Assembly (NCBI RefSeq): GCF_029168945.1
Contig: NC_083604.1
Span: 31,863,686-31,927,685 of the forward strand
Length of the DNA stretch: 64,000 nucleotides
Direction: 5' to 3'
Origin: Cannabis sativa
Lineage: Eukaryota; Streptophyta; Magnoliopsida; Rosales; Cannabaceae
In this document: in pieces, positions 12,404 through 24,292 of the stretch
Numbering within the stretch: the stretch's first letter is position 1
How the letters are laid out: every line of letters starts with the position of its first letter
Program-made: the position numbers and the translations under genes
The notes under the pieces: model-generated
The model's input: only the letters and a program-made list of their open reading frames with translations
The model's database searches: none
Told to the model about the DNA's origin: nothing

Positions 12404-12714
12404 AAATTTATTATAAAAAAAAAAAATTTTAAAAATATTAAATATCAGACCTTAAATTTAAAATAAGATAAGATAATCAAAATTTAAAAATAATATAATT
12501 AATTAAGCAAAAAAAGATAGATTTTACCTATTTTCAAATTCAAATTTCACTAATATCTTAAATTAATTTTATAAAATAATAATAATTTTTTTTCTGATAA
12601 TTAGATTTGAATTTTGAAAAGTAAAAATCAAAATACAAAACTACACAAAAAAAAAAAAATGAAATTAATTCCATGAAAAAGCATGAAAAAATGAAGAAAA
12701 TCGAAAAAAAAAAT

Positions 12715-12934
12715 GCAAGCTGTACGGATTGTATGCATCGCATACCATCCGTGTGTGTTCAGAGGGGTGCACGGCTGAGGTTTCTCGCGCTGGAGGTTGC
12801 AAGCAGCCATTCCGCGCGCGGACGAAGGGAATTTGGACATCCATGAGCGTGTTTCTTCGGACACGATGTGTCTGAACACGCGTTTGACCGAGTGAAACTC
12901 GATGTCCACGCGCGTGATGGTGTGTCACCACCCC
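12715..12934 (-). other. GC-rich hairpin cluster in M1 leader
   Basis: A GC-rich, CpG-rich island inside AT-rich leader. It holds a hairpin at 12725-12751 with 12-bp arms (one mismatch) around a 3-nt loop, GACAC/GTGTC and CGAG/CTCG hairpins near 12860-12905, and several CGCGCG runs. Flanking AT-rich sequence aligns with C2, while the GC core aligns only in patches. It is the counterpart of 22533-22748. Confidence 0.7.
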
Positions 12935-13190
12935 TATCTTTTTTCAAAACTTCAAAAAATAATAACTAATTCAAATAAAATCGAAATCAAGTTCTGTAAA
13001 AAAGTGAATTGCTTAATTTTTCCCAAACTATCCAACAAAAATAATTCCAGAATGAAAATTCAATTATTTTTCATAAAAATTTTACAAACATCAATCAATC
13101 ATCAAATAACACACAGATCAACATGAAACCATCCAAATCACACACAAATCGTTTTAAGTCCAAATTTCTTGAAAGTAAATCAATTACCAT

Positions 13191-13203
13191 GGCTCTAAGG
13201 CCA
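13191..13203 (-). promoter_or_regulatory. M1 primer-binding site
   Basis: Reverse complement TGGCCTTAGAGCC, two bases inside the LTR end. One base differs from the family form TGGCCTCAGAGCC. Confidence 0.75.
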
Positions 13204-13205
13204 GT

Positions 13206-15059
13206 TGTTGGAATTATTTAACCAGGATCTTAGATTTACTAACAAGTATGTTATTTAACATCCTAAATATGAACTTTTAAAACGATATGAAATAAACACA
13301 TTTAAAGTATAAGAAACCTTACAGTGGTTGCAGCGGAATATAATGTCTCATTCCACTCAGATCTCTAACCCTTGTATCCTTTCTGTAGCAAAGTATCACC
13401 AAGATCTGAGCTCGAATGTCCTTCTCTTGAATCTGGATTCTTCACAACCTTACACACTATGATTGAGATACCACTAGATGTCTGTGGGCACTCACTCATT
13501 CACTATAGGCTCGATTTAGCAGAGAGGAAGAGAGAGAGAGAAGCTGGTTTCGGCTAGGGTAGGAAGTAGAGGCTCAAATTTATCTGAAGGAATGAGATGC
13601 ATCATCTTTTCCCTGAAGCCATCACTACCTATTTATAGGAAACCACCTAGGGTTAGGTTAGAATTATTTGGCATTAAAATAATAAAAAAATAAATGGTAA
13701 ATTGCTACATAAGTGGCCGGCCATGATATGGATTGGGCCCCACTTGGCAATTTTGCCATTTTGTCATTTCTCCATCTCATTTTCTCAAAAACGCCAATTT
13801 TCCAATTTAATAACTAATTATTAAATTAATTATTAAATAATATTGTCATTTAATATATTTATTAATTAGACTAATCAAAGCCTCTCAATTAAAAAATAAA
13901 CCCTAGAAACTCTTTCTTCACAATTAAGCCCTTGCTTAGTGAAAATTCATAAACTAGACATAGTCTAATTTTAGCATAGTAATTGATTAATCAAAATCAA
14001 TTGACTGAGTCTTACAAGTAGTATTGTCTCAACTAGTATGGGGACCATGAGCCTATATATTTGAGCTTCCAATAAGCAGACCTAGAATTTACCAAGTAAA
14101 TTCAATGACTTATTAATTCCTTGTTGCATTTACTCATAGAACTTCGAATTGCACTCTCAATTATATAGAACGCTCTATATGTTTCACGATATACATACGC
14201 TATTAGTTATCCATTGTTATAATCCCAATAATCAATGATCCTCTATAGATGATCTACATTGTGTAGAGATTAAATTACCGTTACACCCTTCAATGTATTT
14301 TATCCTTAAAACACTTAGCCACCTATAAACGATATTTCAGTGAACTAAACATAATCACTGAAATGAGTACTCAACCATTTATCTCTATTTAGCCAAGCTC
14401 GAAGGAAATTATCATTTCACTTATATGTCTACAAAGAAGCTATAGATTCCATATGTTTAGCGCTCCCACTCAATTGCACTACCATGTTCTCAAAATGTAT
14501 GTATTACCCTGACCAAAAACTAGGGTTAACTAACAAATCAAAGAACATGTATAATACTCTTGAGATCGAACCTAACCATATCAGGATTAAGATCATTTGA
14601 TCTAGGATCAACTAGGTGATATTGAATTGAATATATATTACGGTAAGTTGAATATATCTGATTCAAAGTTCAATATTGGTCCCTTCCGATGCATACTCCA
14701 TGCATCCTACCCAAGCTTTACTTTAACCAATGCCCTAGAAAGGACATAGCACTTATCCAAGATGCAAGTAAACTATGTTGTAGATTATCATATCAGTTAA
14801 ACCCTATGTACTAATAAATCTAAGAATAATATTTAATCACATAATCTTGATTACTTTCCACTGTGCTGACGACACAATAAACAAGAATATAAACGTGATA
14901 AGGATTTGTATGAATTTATAAATCAAATAAACATATGAATGATAACATGAACCAAATGACACACAAATAGGTGATGAAAATACTTCTGTTTCTTTATTGA
15001 TATTTAAAAGATAAAGATTACATTGAAATAGAGTTTTATTTAGGGCATAAAACCCAACA
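13206..15059 (-). repeat. M1 5' LTR
   Basis: On the plus strand it starts TGTTGGAATT and ends GGGCATAAAACCCAACA; 1854 bp. A minus-strand TATA box lies at 13630-13637. With C1's 3' LTR it forms an inverted pair about 0.8 kb apart. Confidence 0.92.
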
Positions 15060-16039
15060 CCATGGCCCTATGTAATCAAGCTTCTAATAAGTAGATCCAA
15101 AATTTACCAAGCAAATTTCTTAACTTATTAATTCCTCCTGACTCCACTATAGATTTGGAATTGAACTCTTAATTACATAGAACGTTCTATTACCAAAAAT
15201 AGATGCGATTTGAATTACCCGTTGTATTAATCCAAATAGTCAAAGATCCTCTATAGTTAATCTACATTGAGTAGGGATAAATTTACCGTTCTACCCTCCA
15301 ATGTATTTTATCCTTAAACACTTAGCTAATTGTAAATGATATTTCAGTAAGCTACTATAATCACTGAAATGAGATCGCAATCATTGTTAAGCCAAGCTCA
15401 AAGGAAATCATCGTTTCACTTCTAGAAGTTATGAAAGCTATAAATTCTATATCTATGATTAGCGCTCCCACTGAATTGTACTATCATGTTCCCAAGATGT
15501 AAGTATTGCGCCGATCTAATTGGTCAGCTTTAACGGACAACTCAAAGAACACAAATAATACATTTAAGTCAAAACTTAACCATCTTAGCATTAAGATCTT
15601 TTGACCTAAGATAAACTAAGTGATATTGACTTAGATAGATATAATGGTAAGTTTATGATATCTTATCCTATGTCAATAGCGATCCAGTTTGATGTATACT
15701 CCATACATCCAATATTATACTTTTCTAATGTCCTAGAAAGGACATAACACTTATCCAAGGTGTAAGTAAACTTTATCCCTGATTATCATGTCAGTATAAA
15801 TCTAGTGTACTAACAAATCATGAGACTTAAACTTTGAAATATATAATCATAATTATATTCCACTGTTGACAACACCATAATCATGAATAACTATATGTTC
15901 TTGATTTAATAGAATTTATACTTTAAACATATAATCATGAAATGTGAAACATGCAACATAAAATGATTTCCGATCCTTTATTAATTAGTAAATCTGATCA
16001 TATTAAAATGAGTTTTATTTAGGGCATACAATCCCAACA
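15060..16039 (-). repeat. M2 3' LTR, left half missing
   Basis: Starts abruptly inside an LTR (CCATGGCCCTATGTAATCAAG, the middle of the family LTR) and runs to GGGCATACAATCCCAACA. The next bases are the reverse complement of the polypurine tract, so in minus orientation this is a 3' LTR. The half that should lie to the left was lost or displaced when M1 arrived. Confidence 0.85.
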
Positions 16040-18587
16040 AACTCCCACTTGCACTAATATAAAACTAAAAGTGCATTTCAATTAATCTCAACACCTTGAT
16101 GTCCAGATCAAGTGTAGGATGTAGTATTTTCTTTGTAATAGGATTTGACAGGTTGTATTCAATACAAACTTTTTCTACCATTACATCTCCTTCATCACAA
16201 AATCCTTGATGTTGTAAAATTCCTTTCTATATGTTTACTCCTCTTAGGGTACTGGATTCTTTACTGTTTGGTAACTATATCTGTGTTAGTCAAAAAGTAA
16301 CACTAGTAGGCAATCTATGACTGGAATAACACCAAAAAATTGTATAGAACTTTGCATAGACTGAATAATTATCTAGCAACCTTCTAGGCCACTTTAATAT
16401 TCAGTCTCACTACTAGAGTTAGAGACTCCAGATTGGTTCTTACACTTCTCCAAAAACCACTGCTCCACCCCAAGAGTAATCACCATCTCATAAGTAGACT
16501 TTCTAGCATTGACGCAAGTCTAGAAAACTGATTTGGTATAGTCTAAGAGTTTTAAAGTACCACCCTTATCGACTAACATATATTTTCTCTTTTATCTTAA
16601 AATTTATTTGGTTGTCTTCTAATATTTCTTTCTTGGATTAAACTGATACTTACTCACTATTCTCACTCAACATTAGGTGTCAGGTCTAATGCATACCACA
16701 GCATACAAGAGACCTCTCTCACTGTTGATGCTTAAGGAATTCTTTTCATGACTTTTATCTTTTTGGAATAGTTGAGACTTTTCCTTAGATAAATAAGCTC
16801 TATGTCTAGAAGCCAAAAGAACTCCTTTAGAGTTGGCCATTAGAAAAATGCTCCAGCATCTTACTAAAGTAAGTTGCTTGCACTAGAGTAAGTAAATTAC
16901 GAGGTATACCACAAGCCATAGGTTTAGATAATCTCAAACCTACTATAGTAGGATCAGGAAGTTTTGTTAAGTCCATTGAATAGACTTATTATCAAAATTT
17001 TCCTTCTTATCTTTGTAATAGAAAACTTTTGGTTACTCCATATGAATGGTTTCAACCATAGTTCTCTTGGCTTTGCTTCTTAGTTCCTTATTCTGACTAT
17101 CCATTACTTGTTTAAACTAGCAATGTATTTTTATCACAAGTATCTTCCAAGTCATAACAGGGTGAGTTCCTTGAAACCCTCCCACTACAACGAGGTACCA
17201 TGACTTTCTGTCTAGGAACATTAGTGGTATTGTCCTAATCAGTTGTGTTAATACAACAGAGGCAGTGGGACCATCTTATGTGGAATAAGATGATTAAACA
17301 CTTTGGAATTAAATCAAGAAAAATATCTCCTCTACTTTTCTTTTTGTTTTCAGATTTTAGTCATATACTTAGAAAAGTAGTATTCGTTGAAACAAATCTT
17401 TCTTATCTTAATGATCATAGGATGGTCACATTAATCACTTTAGAATAGCTATCAAACTTACAAACCTTAGTTAGCAGTTCTAGCTTTTCTTAAGTCCATG
17501 ATGAGGATATCCATGAATGTAGACTTAGCATTTTGCTAGAGGGACTCAGGCAGCTGCCAGTAACTAATCATAGACCTTTGGTTTTCATCAATATGCAATC
17601 CAAATTTTTGGGGAAGTAAGTTTGGATACAATTTGAAGTATAACTTAATGATCTTTGAACTGCATAACCAAATATTTCTCCATCCCTATCAGTTCGCAAG
17701 ATCTTTAACCACTTACCTTAATGGTTTTCACCATTGCTAAAAATTCATGAAATTTCTCAAACACTTCAAATTTCTTTATTCAAGATATAATCTAGAGTGA
17801 TTGTCTAAGAATTTAATGATAACTCATATCCACCCCTGAATGTACATCCATATGTTTGAATATAGATGATCCTACTTCTAAGTAGATATTGGCATATTTT
17901 CTCTTTGTAGAGACTGATCTTGTCAAAACCACTATGAATAAGATACAAATGCCATAGATATATTACTGCGGTAATGGTTTTTAGCTAATTTCTAAGTCTA
18001 GTTACAATAAACAGTTCTTAGAATAGTCTAAGTAGATTCTGGTCACAGAATACAAAACTCATAATCCATACATTAACATATAGTTGGATCCATTATTAGA
18101 GAATGGATATTAACAACTTGTGAAAGTTTGACTATATTGTCCAATGTATTCTGGAAACTGAAATTTAAAATTTCTATTTGGAATCTAAAATTTAAAGTCA
18201 AAGACTTACATTTGCACTAAATATTCCTTGAGTAATTATTCTAGCTTGGACCACTACTACTATTTTAACTCTAAGTTTAAGTTGTCTTTAGTAAGCATAT
18301 ACAAGTAGGGGAATTTTCTAAGATCGATGATTTATATCATTACAGGATAGAATATCTAGAATATAGTCATCTGCGCCATTCATTTTGATAGAAGAAAATA
18401 GAGTGACATTATAAGCAGATGAATTATAATCCTTCTTTATTCAATGTTATATTATCTCAGCAATTTCTTAATGAAAAAGCTAAGAGGAAAAATAAAGGAT
18501 AATTTTGATTAAAATAAGAAACCAACGATGTTCCATTTACGCGAGAGTCCAAGTTATTCTAATTTTATAACTTCTTCATCATTTCAT
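16040..18587 (-). pseudogene. M2 internal region: heavily decayed, deleted copia pol
   Basis: Begins with the reversed polypurine tract (ACTCCCACTTGC). About 16450-16490 reads backwards as the RNase H stretch FTLGGGAVVW, and about 17675-17715 as the integrase stretch KILRTDRGGE. Only ~1.24 kb separates them, against ~1.9 kb in C1 after removing S1, so part of pol, probably much of RT, is gone. No open frame remains. At 18525-18550 the leader motif (reverse of GACTCTCGC...) appears, so gag is missing too. S2 interrupts the element at 18588; it resumes at 41704. Confidence 0.75.
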
Positions 18588-20366
18588 TATTGGCAATATT
18601 TTATCAGGATCTAGATTTACTAACAAGTATGTTTCATTAACATCCTAATATGAATTTCTAAAACAATGAAATAAACAAATAAGGGTTTAAGAAAACCTTA
18701 CATTGGGTGCAGCGGAATATAATGACTCCTTTCGTTCAGATCTCTAGCCCTTGATTCCTTTCTGTAGCAGAGCATTATCAAGATTTGAACCTAGATCTCT
18801 TTCTCTCCTTCTTGTTGATTGGATTCTTCACAGTCTTACACACTATGATTGAGATACCGCTTGATGTGTGTGGGCACTCACTCTATCACTCAAGGCTGAA
18901 TAATTTAAGAAGAAAAGAGAAGGAATGGTGGTTCGGCCTAAGGAATAGAATAGGAGGCTCAATTTTTGAAGACAAGAAATTTTATCTTTTTCATCAATCT
19001 TTTCTCTTAAGCCATCACTATCTATTTATAGGTAACCACCTAGGTTTAGGTTAGAATTAATTAGCATTAAAATAATAGAAAAATAAATGGTAAATTCTAC
19101 AAGTGTGGCCGGCCTTAGGATGTTATTGGGCCCCACTTTTCAATTTTGCCATTTTGTCATTTTCCATCTCATTTTCTCAAAAACGCTAATTTTCCAATTT
19201 AACCACTTAAATGCCAATTCTAATTATTTAATAACTAAAAATTAATTATTAAATAATATTGTCATTTAATATATTTATTAATTAGACTAATAAAGTCTCT
19301 TAATTAATAAATAAAACCTAGAATCTCTTTTCTTCACAATTTTGCCATTGCTTAGTGAAAATTCATAAACTAGACATAGTCTAACTTTAGAATTATATTG
19401 ATTAATTAAAATCAATTAACTGAGTCTTACAAGCAGTATGGTCTCAACCAGTATGGGGACCATGGGCCTAAATAACCGAGCTTCCAATAAGCAGACCAAG
19501 AACTTACAAGGTAAATTCACTGTCTTATTAATTCATTGTTGCATCCACACTTAGAACTTGGAATTGCACTCTCAGTCATATAGAACGCTCTATATGTTCC
19601 ACGATATAGATACGCTATTAGTTATCCATTGTTATAATCCTAATAATCAATGATACTCATGATCTACATTGCATAGGGATAAAATTAGCATTACACCCTT
19701 TCAATGTATTTTATCCTTAAAACACTTGCCACCTATAAATGATATTTTAGTGAATTAATATAGTCACTAAAATGAACGTTCTATCATTTATCTCTATTTA
19801 GCAAGCTCGAAGGAAATTATCGTTTCACTTCTAAATACCTATAGAAGCTATAGATTCCATATCTATGATTAGCGCTCCCACTCAATTGTACTACCATGTT
19901 CCCAAAATGTACGTATCACCCTGACAAAAAAGTAGGCTTAACTAACAAATCAAAGAATATGTATAATACTCTTGAGATCAAACCTAACCATATCAGGATT
20001 AAGATCATTTGATTTAGGATCAACTAGGTGATATTGAATTGAATAGATATTACGGTAAATTTATCATATCTAATAAAAGTTCAATATCGGTCCCTTCCAA
20101 TGTATACTCCATACATCCGATACTGGTAAACTTTGCCAATGCCCTGGAAAGGACATAACACTTATCCAAGGTGTAAGCATACCTATCACTGATTATCATT
20201 GCCAGTCTAAATCCAGTGAACTGACAAATCAAGGAATTAAACTTTCGAACATATAAACATAATTATATTCCACTGTGGTGAAAACACTATAATCATGAAC
20301 AAATACATATGTTTTGGACTTAATAGAATTTATACATTAAATAATCATGAAATAAATCATGTGAAC

Positions 20367-22260
20367 TGTTGGGTTTTATGCCCTAAATAAAACTATTTAC
20401 AATCTGATTAGTTATCAATACAAGAAATTTGAAGTGATTTATGTTTGCATGAATTTTACATGCTAATGGTTTAATATTTTTAATTACATTCACACACACA
20501 AAATCAGTTAAATCCAGATCATATGTTTATTCACAATTATAATATCGTAAACACAGTGGAATGTGTTTGTGATCATATGAATCAAAAGACTTGGTCCCTT
20601 CTTCATTAGTGTTTTGGATTTACACTAATGTGATAATCAGCGGCGATGTGTACTTACACTTGGAGTAAGTGTTATGTTCTTTCCAGGACATTAGTAAAGT
20701 ATACTAGTTTCGAATGTATGGAGTATACATTGGACTGGACCAATATTGCAACTAAGTTAAGATATTACAAACTTACCGTTATATATATCTTTCCAAGTCA
20801 ATATCAGTAGTTGATCTTAAGATTAAAAGAATCTAAATCCTGATATGCTTAGGCTCAACTCAGGAGTACTATTCATGTTCTTTGATTTATTAGTTAAGCC
20901 TACTTTTGGGTCAGGGTGATACGTATATTTTGGGAACATGATAGTATGATTGAGTGGGAGTGCTGAACATAAATATGGAATCTATAGCTTCTAGTGGTGT
21001 ATAGAAGTTAAGTGATGATTCCCTTCGAGCTTAGCAAATAGAAGTAAATGGATGAGATCTTGTTTAACTGACTAATTATTTGATCTCTAAACACCATTTA
21101 CAGGTAGCTAAGTGTTTTAAGGGGCAAAATACATTGAGGGGTGAGAACGGTAAAGAAATCCCATCTCGATGTAGATCATCTATATAGGGGATCTTTAAAT
21201 CACAATAAGATTATAACAATGGTTAAATGAGATAGCATATTGATATCGTGAAACATATAATATGCTCTATATAAGTCTGAGAGTGCAATTCTAAGTTCTA
21301 AGAGTGGATTCAACGAAGAATTAATAAGTAGGAATTTACATGTTAAATTTGGTTCACTTATTGGAAGCTCAGCATATAGATCCATGGTCCCCATTCTAGT
21401 TGAGAACATTCTGCCTGTAAGACTCAATGATTGATTCGTGATTGATCAATTATAATTCTAAAGTTAGACTATGTCTAATTTATGAATTTTCACTAAGTAG
21501 GGGTGAAATTGTAAAGAGAAGAGATTCTAGGTTTATTTGTTTATTAATGGACTTTATATGTCTAGTTAATAATTAAATTAAATGACAATATTGTTTAATA
21601 ATTTATTTTGGTTATTAAATAATTAGTTTTGGCATTTAAATGGTTAGAATTGGAAAACTGGCGTTTTTGAGAAAATAGAAATCAAATTTGTTAAAACTGT
21701 AAAATCAAGTGGGGCCCCTTATCACACCATGGCCGGCCACTATTTGTGGAAATTCAAATTGATTTTTTCATTATTTTATTGCCAAATAATTCCTAACCTA
21801 AACCTAGTAGTTGTCTATAAATAGAAAGTGATGGCTCAGTCAAAACAACACATTCATTAGTTATCTGACAGAAATTTCTCTCTTCAGAAAAACTGAGCCT
21901 TCCCTATTTTCTTCTATAGGCCGAAACCCTCTTCTCTTCTTCTCTTCCTAAATTTCGACCCTAGTGAAAGAGTAAGTGCCCACACACAGCAAGCAGTAAC
22001 TCAATCATAGATTGGAAGACTGTGAAGGATCAAACTTAAAGAAGAAGGACATTCGAGCTCAAATCTTGATTATACTCTGCGACAGAAAGGATACAAGGGT
22101 TAGAGATCTGAGTGGAAGGAGACATTAATTCCGCTGCATCAATGTAAGGTTTTCTTAACTTTATATGTGTTTAATTTATCATTTTAGAAAGTTCATATTT
22201 AGGGTGTTAAACAACATACTTGTGAGTAGATCTAAGATCCTGGTAAAATATATTCCAACA
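20367..22260 (+). repeat. C2 5' LTR
   Basis: TGTTGGG to TATTCCAACA, 1894 bp. Same subtype as S1. It differs from its 3' partner by scattered substitutions and small indels (e.g. GCGGCGATG versus GCGATGATG). It abuts the minus LTR S2 directly, making a head-to-head inverted LTR pair. Confidence 0.95.
21816..21823 (+). promoter_or_regulatory. TATA box of C2 5' LTR
   Basis: TATAAATA in the same context as the other family LTRs, about 440 bases before the LTR end. The 3' LTR has it at 41159-41166. Confidence 0.75.
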
Positions 22261-22262
22261 AT

Positions 22263-22275
22263 TGGCCTCAGAGCC
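22263..22275 (+). promoter_or_regulatory. C2 primer-binding site
   Basis: TGGCCTCAGAGCC, identical to C1, two bases after the LTR. Confidence 0.8.
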
Positions 22276-22532
22276 ATGGTAATTGATTTTCTTGCAAGAA
22301 CTTTGGACTTTAAAACGATTATTTGTTATTTGGGTGGTTTCATGTTGTATTGAGTGTTATATGATGATTGATTGATGTTTGTAATTTTTCGTGAAACATA
22401 ATTGAGTATCTATTTCTGGAATTATTTTTATTGGATAGTATGGGAAAAATTAAGCAAGTTACTTTTTTACAGAACTCAATTTCGATTTAATTTGAATTAG
22501 TAATGATTTTTTGAAGATTCGAAAAAAGATAA

Positions 22533-22748
22533 GGTTGCTGTGCATCTTCACGCGCGCGCGGAACCGAGTCAACCTCGGTCACACGCGTGTTCGGACAGGA
22601 TTTTGTCCGAGCCACGCGCGCGGATGTCTGATGACACCCCATTCTGCGCGCGGATATGCTGCAGTTTCCCACTCCCGCTGAGGTTTCTCGGCCAGCATCC
22701 TTGTCAGCACGCGCGGACGGTATGCAACGCATACCGTCCGTACAGCTC
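22533..22748 (+). other. GC-rich hairpin cluster in C2 leader
   Basis: A CpG-rich island in AT-rich leader. It contains a perfect 12-bp hairpin at 22714-22740 (arms CGGACGGTATGC and GCATACCGTCCG, loop AAC), CCGAG/CTCGG with a 5-nt loop near 22565, the palindrome ACACGCGTGT near 22582, CGGACA/TGTCCG near 22590-22608, and repeated CGCGCG. It is partly alignable to the M1 island, reduced to a remnant in M3 (about 53063-53115) and absent in C1. Confidence 0.75.
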
Positions 22749-24292
22749 ACAATTTTTTCGTTTTTCTTCGTTTTTTCATGTTTTTTCATGGATTTAAGTT
22801 CCGATTTTTTGTGTAGTTCTGTATTTATATATTTACTATTCCTAATTCAATTCTAATTATCATAATTAATTTATTTAATATTTTTAATTTAATTAATGAT
22901 ATTAGTGTAATTTGAATTTGAAATTAGTAAATATCTATCTTTTTTGCTTAATTATCTATCTTATTTTTAAATTTGATTATATCCTATCTTATTTTTAAAT
23001 TTAAGGTCAGATTTTAAATTTTTAAATTAATTTTTTTTTTAAATAATTTGACCTTATTTAAATTTAAAATAAGATAACTATAATCATGTAATTTTAAATA
23101 GATGTAAGATATTTTGCTAACTTTTAAATTTTGTTATTTTATTTATTTAAATTAAATTTAAAATCTGAAAAAGATATTTAATTTATCTTTTTTAATTTTT
23201 TTTATTTAATTTTTATTTATAAAATAACATTTAATTTTTAAAAGTAGTTAGCAAATTTTGAAATGATATTTAGGTTAGTTGAAACCTATTTTTTTCAAAA
23301 TTATAGGTTTAATTTTAAATATTTATTTTAAATAATTTCGAAATTAAATTTATATTATTTTATTTTTATTTTCGAAAAATATATTTTTTAATTTTTTAAA
23401 ATTTTTTTTCGAAAATTAATTTTATTATTTATTTATATATTTAATTATTTTTTTTTTCGAAATTTATTTATTTAAAATTAAATAAATCCTACTTCCAACT
23501 ATCCAGCTAACCTTCTTGCAGGAGTATATAGTTTTAGCTTGTGTGTAAGTTTTCAAAACCCATTATTACTTGATTGCAAATAGCCATGGTTACCTTTTTG
23601 CCAGATCTATTGATCTGATGGCTCCCTTGGTCAAGTTAATAATTTGTAACATGTAAATTTTACAATCTTCTTTCATCTGTGTATGACCTAGCAACATGAT
23701 AGGACCCATCCAAGTGTGTGCCTGTGTGAGCCTATTTGTTTATTTTATTATATAGATGCATATAGGTTGTTGCTAAATAAAATGTCACACCATGATAGAT
23801 TTTATTTAGGTCCATTTAGTTTTTGGACCTATTCAATTAATAACAGTTATTTATTTTAATGTTAAATTCCTCTCTTTTGGGCCTTGTGTGAGAGTTGGGA
23901 GCCATAGAAGTGGGTACGACATACTGAACCCAGCACCCCCTCACATGAACTACCCCAATTATGAAGGCCCATTTGCCTGATTTGAATAACTGTACTAGGT
24001 TAATTATATTAGTATGACCTAATAAAATTGAATTAGCAACATAACTAACTTTTAAAATATATGAAATTTATTTTCATTATAATATTTTAAAGTTAATTTT
24101 AAGAAAAACACTTTTAGTTTTAGATATTATTTCTAGACAAACTATTTTTATTTTTCTTGTATTTAATTAAATAAAGAATATTAACTAATTAGATTCTTTC
24201 TAGAGCTTATTTAATTAAATATTCCTATTTAAGTTATAAATTAGTTATTTTAACTGATTTTTCATATCTAACTTAAATTTGAATATTTTATT

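Larger units (their letters stand above)
12404..15059 (-). mobile_element. M1: minus-strand copia fragment, 5' LTR plus leader only
   Basis: Read on the minus strand: a complete 5' LTR (15059 to 13206), a primer-binding site, then about 800 bases of leader ending at the junction near 12404. No gag, pol or second LTR. The right end abuts the middle of another minus LTR (M2), so M1 probably inserted into M2's 3' LTR, and a later deletion removed the rest of M1 together with the left half of that LTR and the tip of C1. Confidence 0.85.

Noticed and set aside
18785..19054. Open frames of 60-100 codons inside copia LTRs (also 8190-8375, 12185-12466, 13372-13557, 21200-21427, 54582-54821).
   Set aside because: They fall in non-coding LTR sequence, recur only because LTRs repeat, vary in frame and length between copies, and show no domain.
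22540..22797. Open frames on both strands over the GC-rich leader island, and likewise at 12628-12947.
   Set aside because: High GC removes stop codons by chance in all frames; the proteins are not conserved between the C2 and M1 islands.
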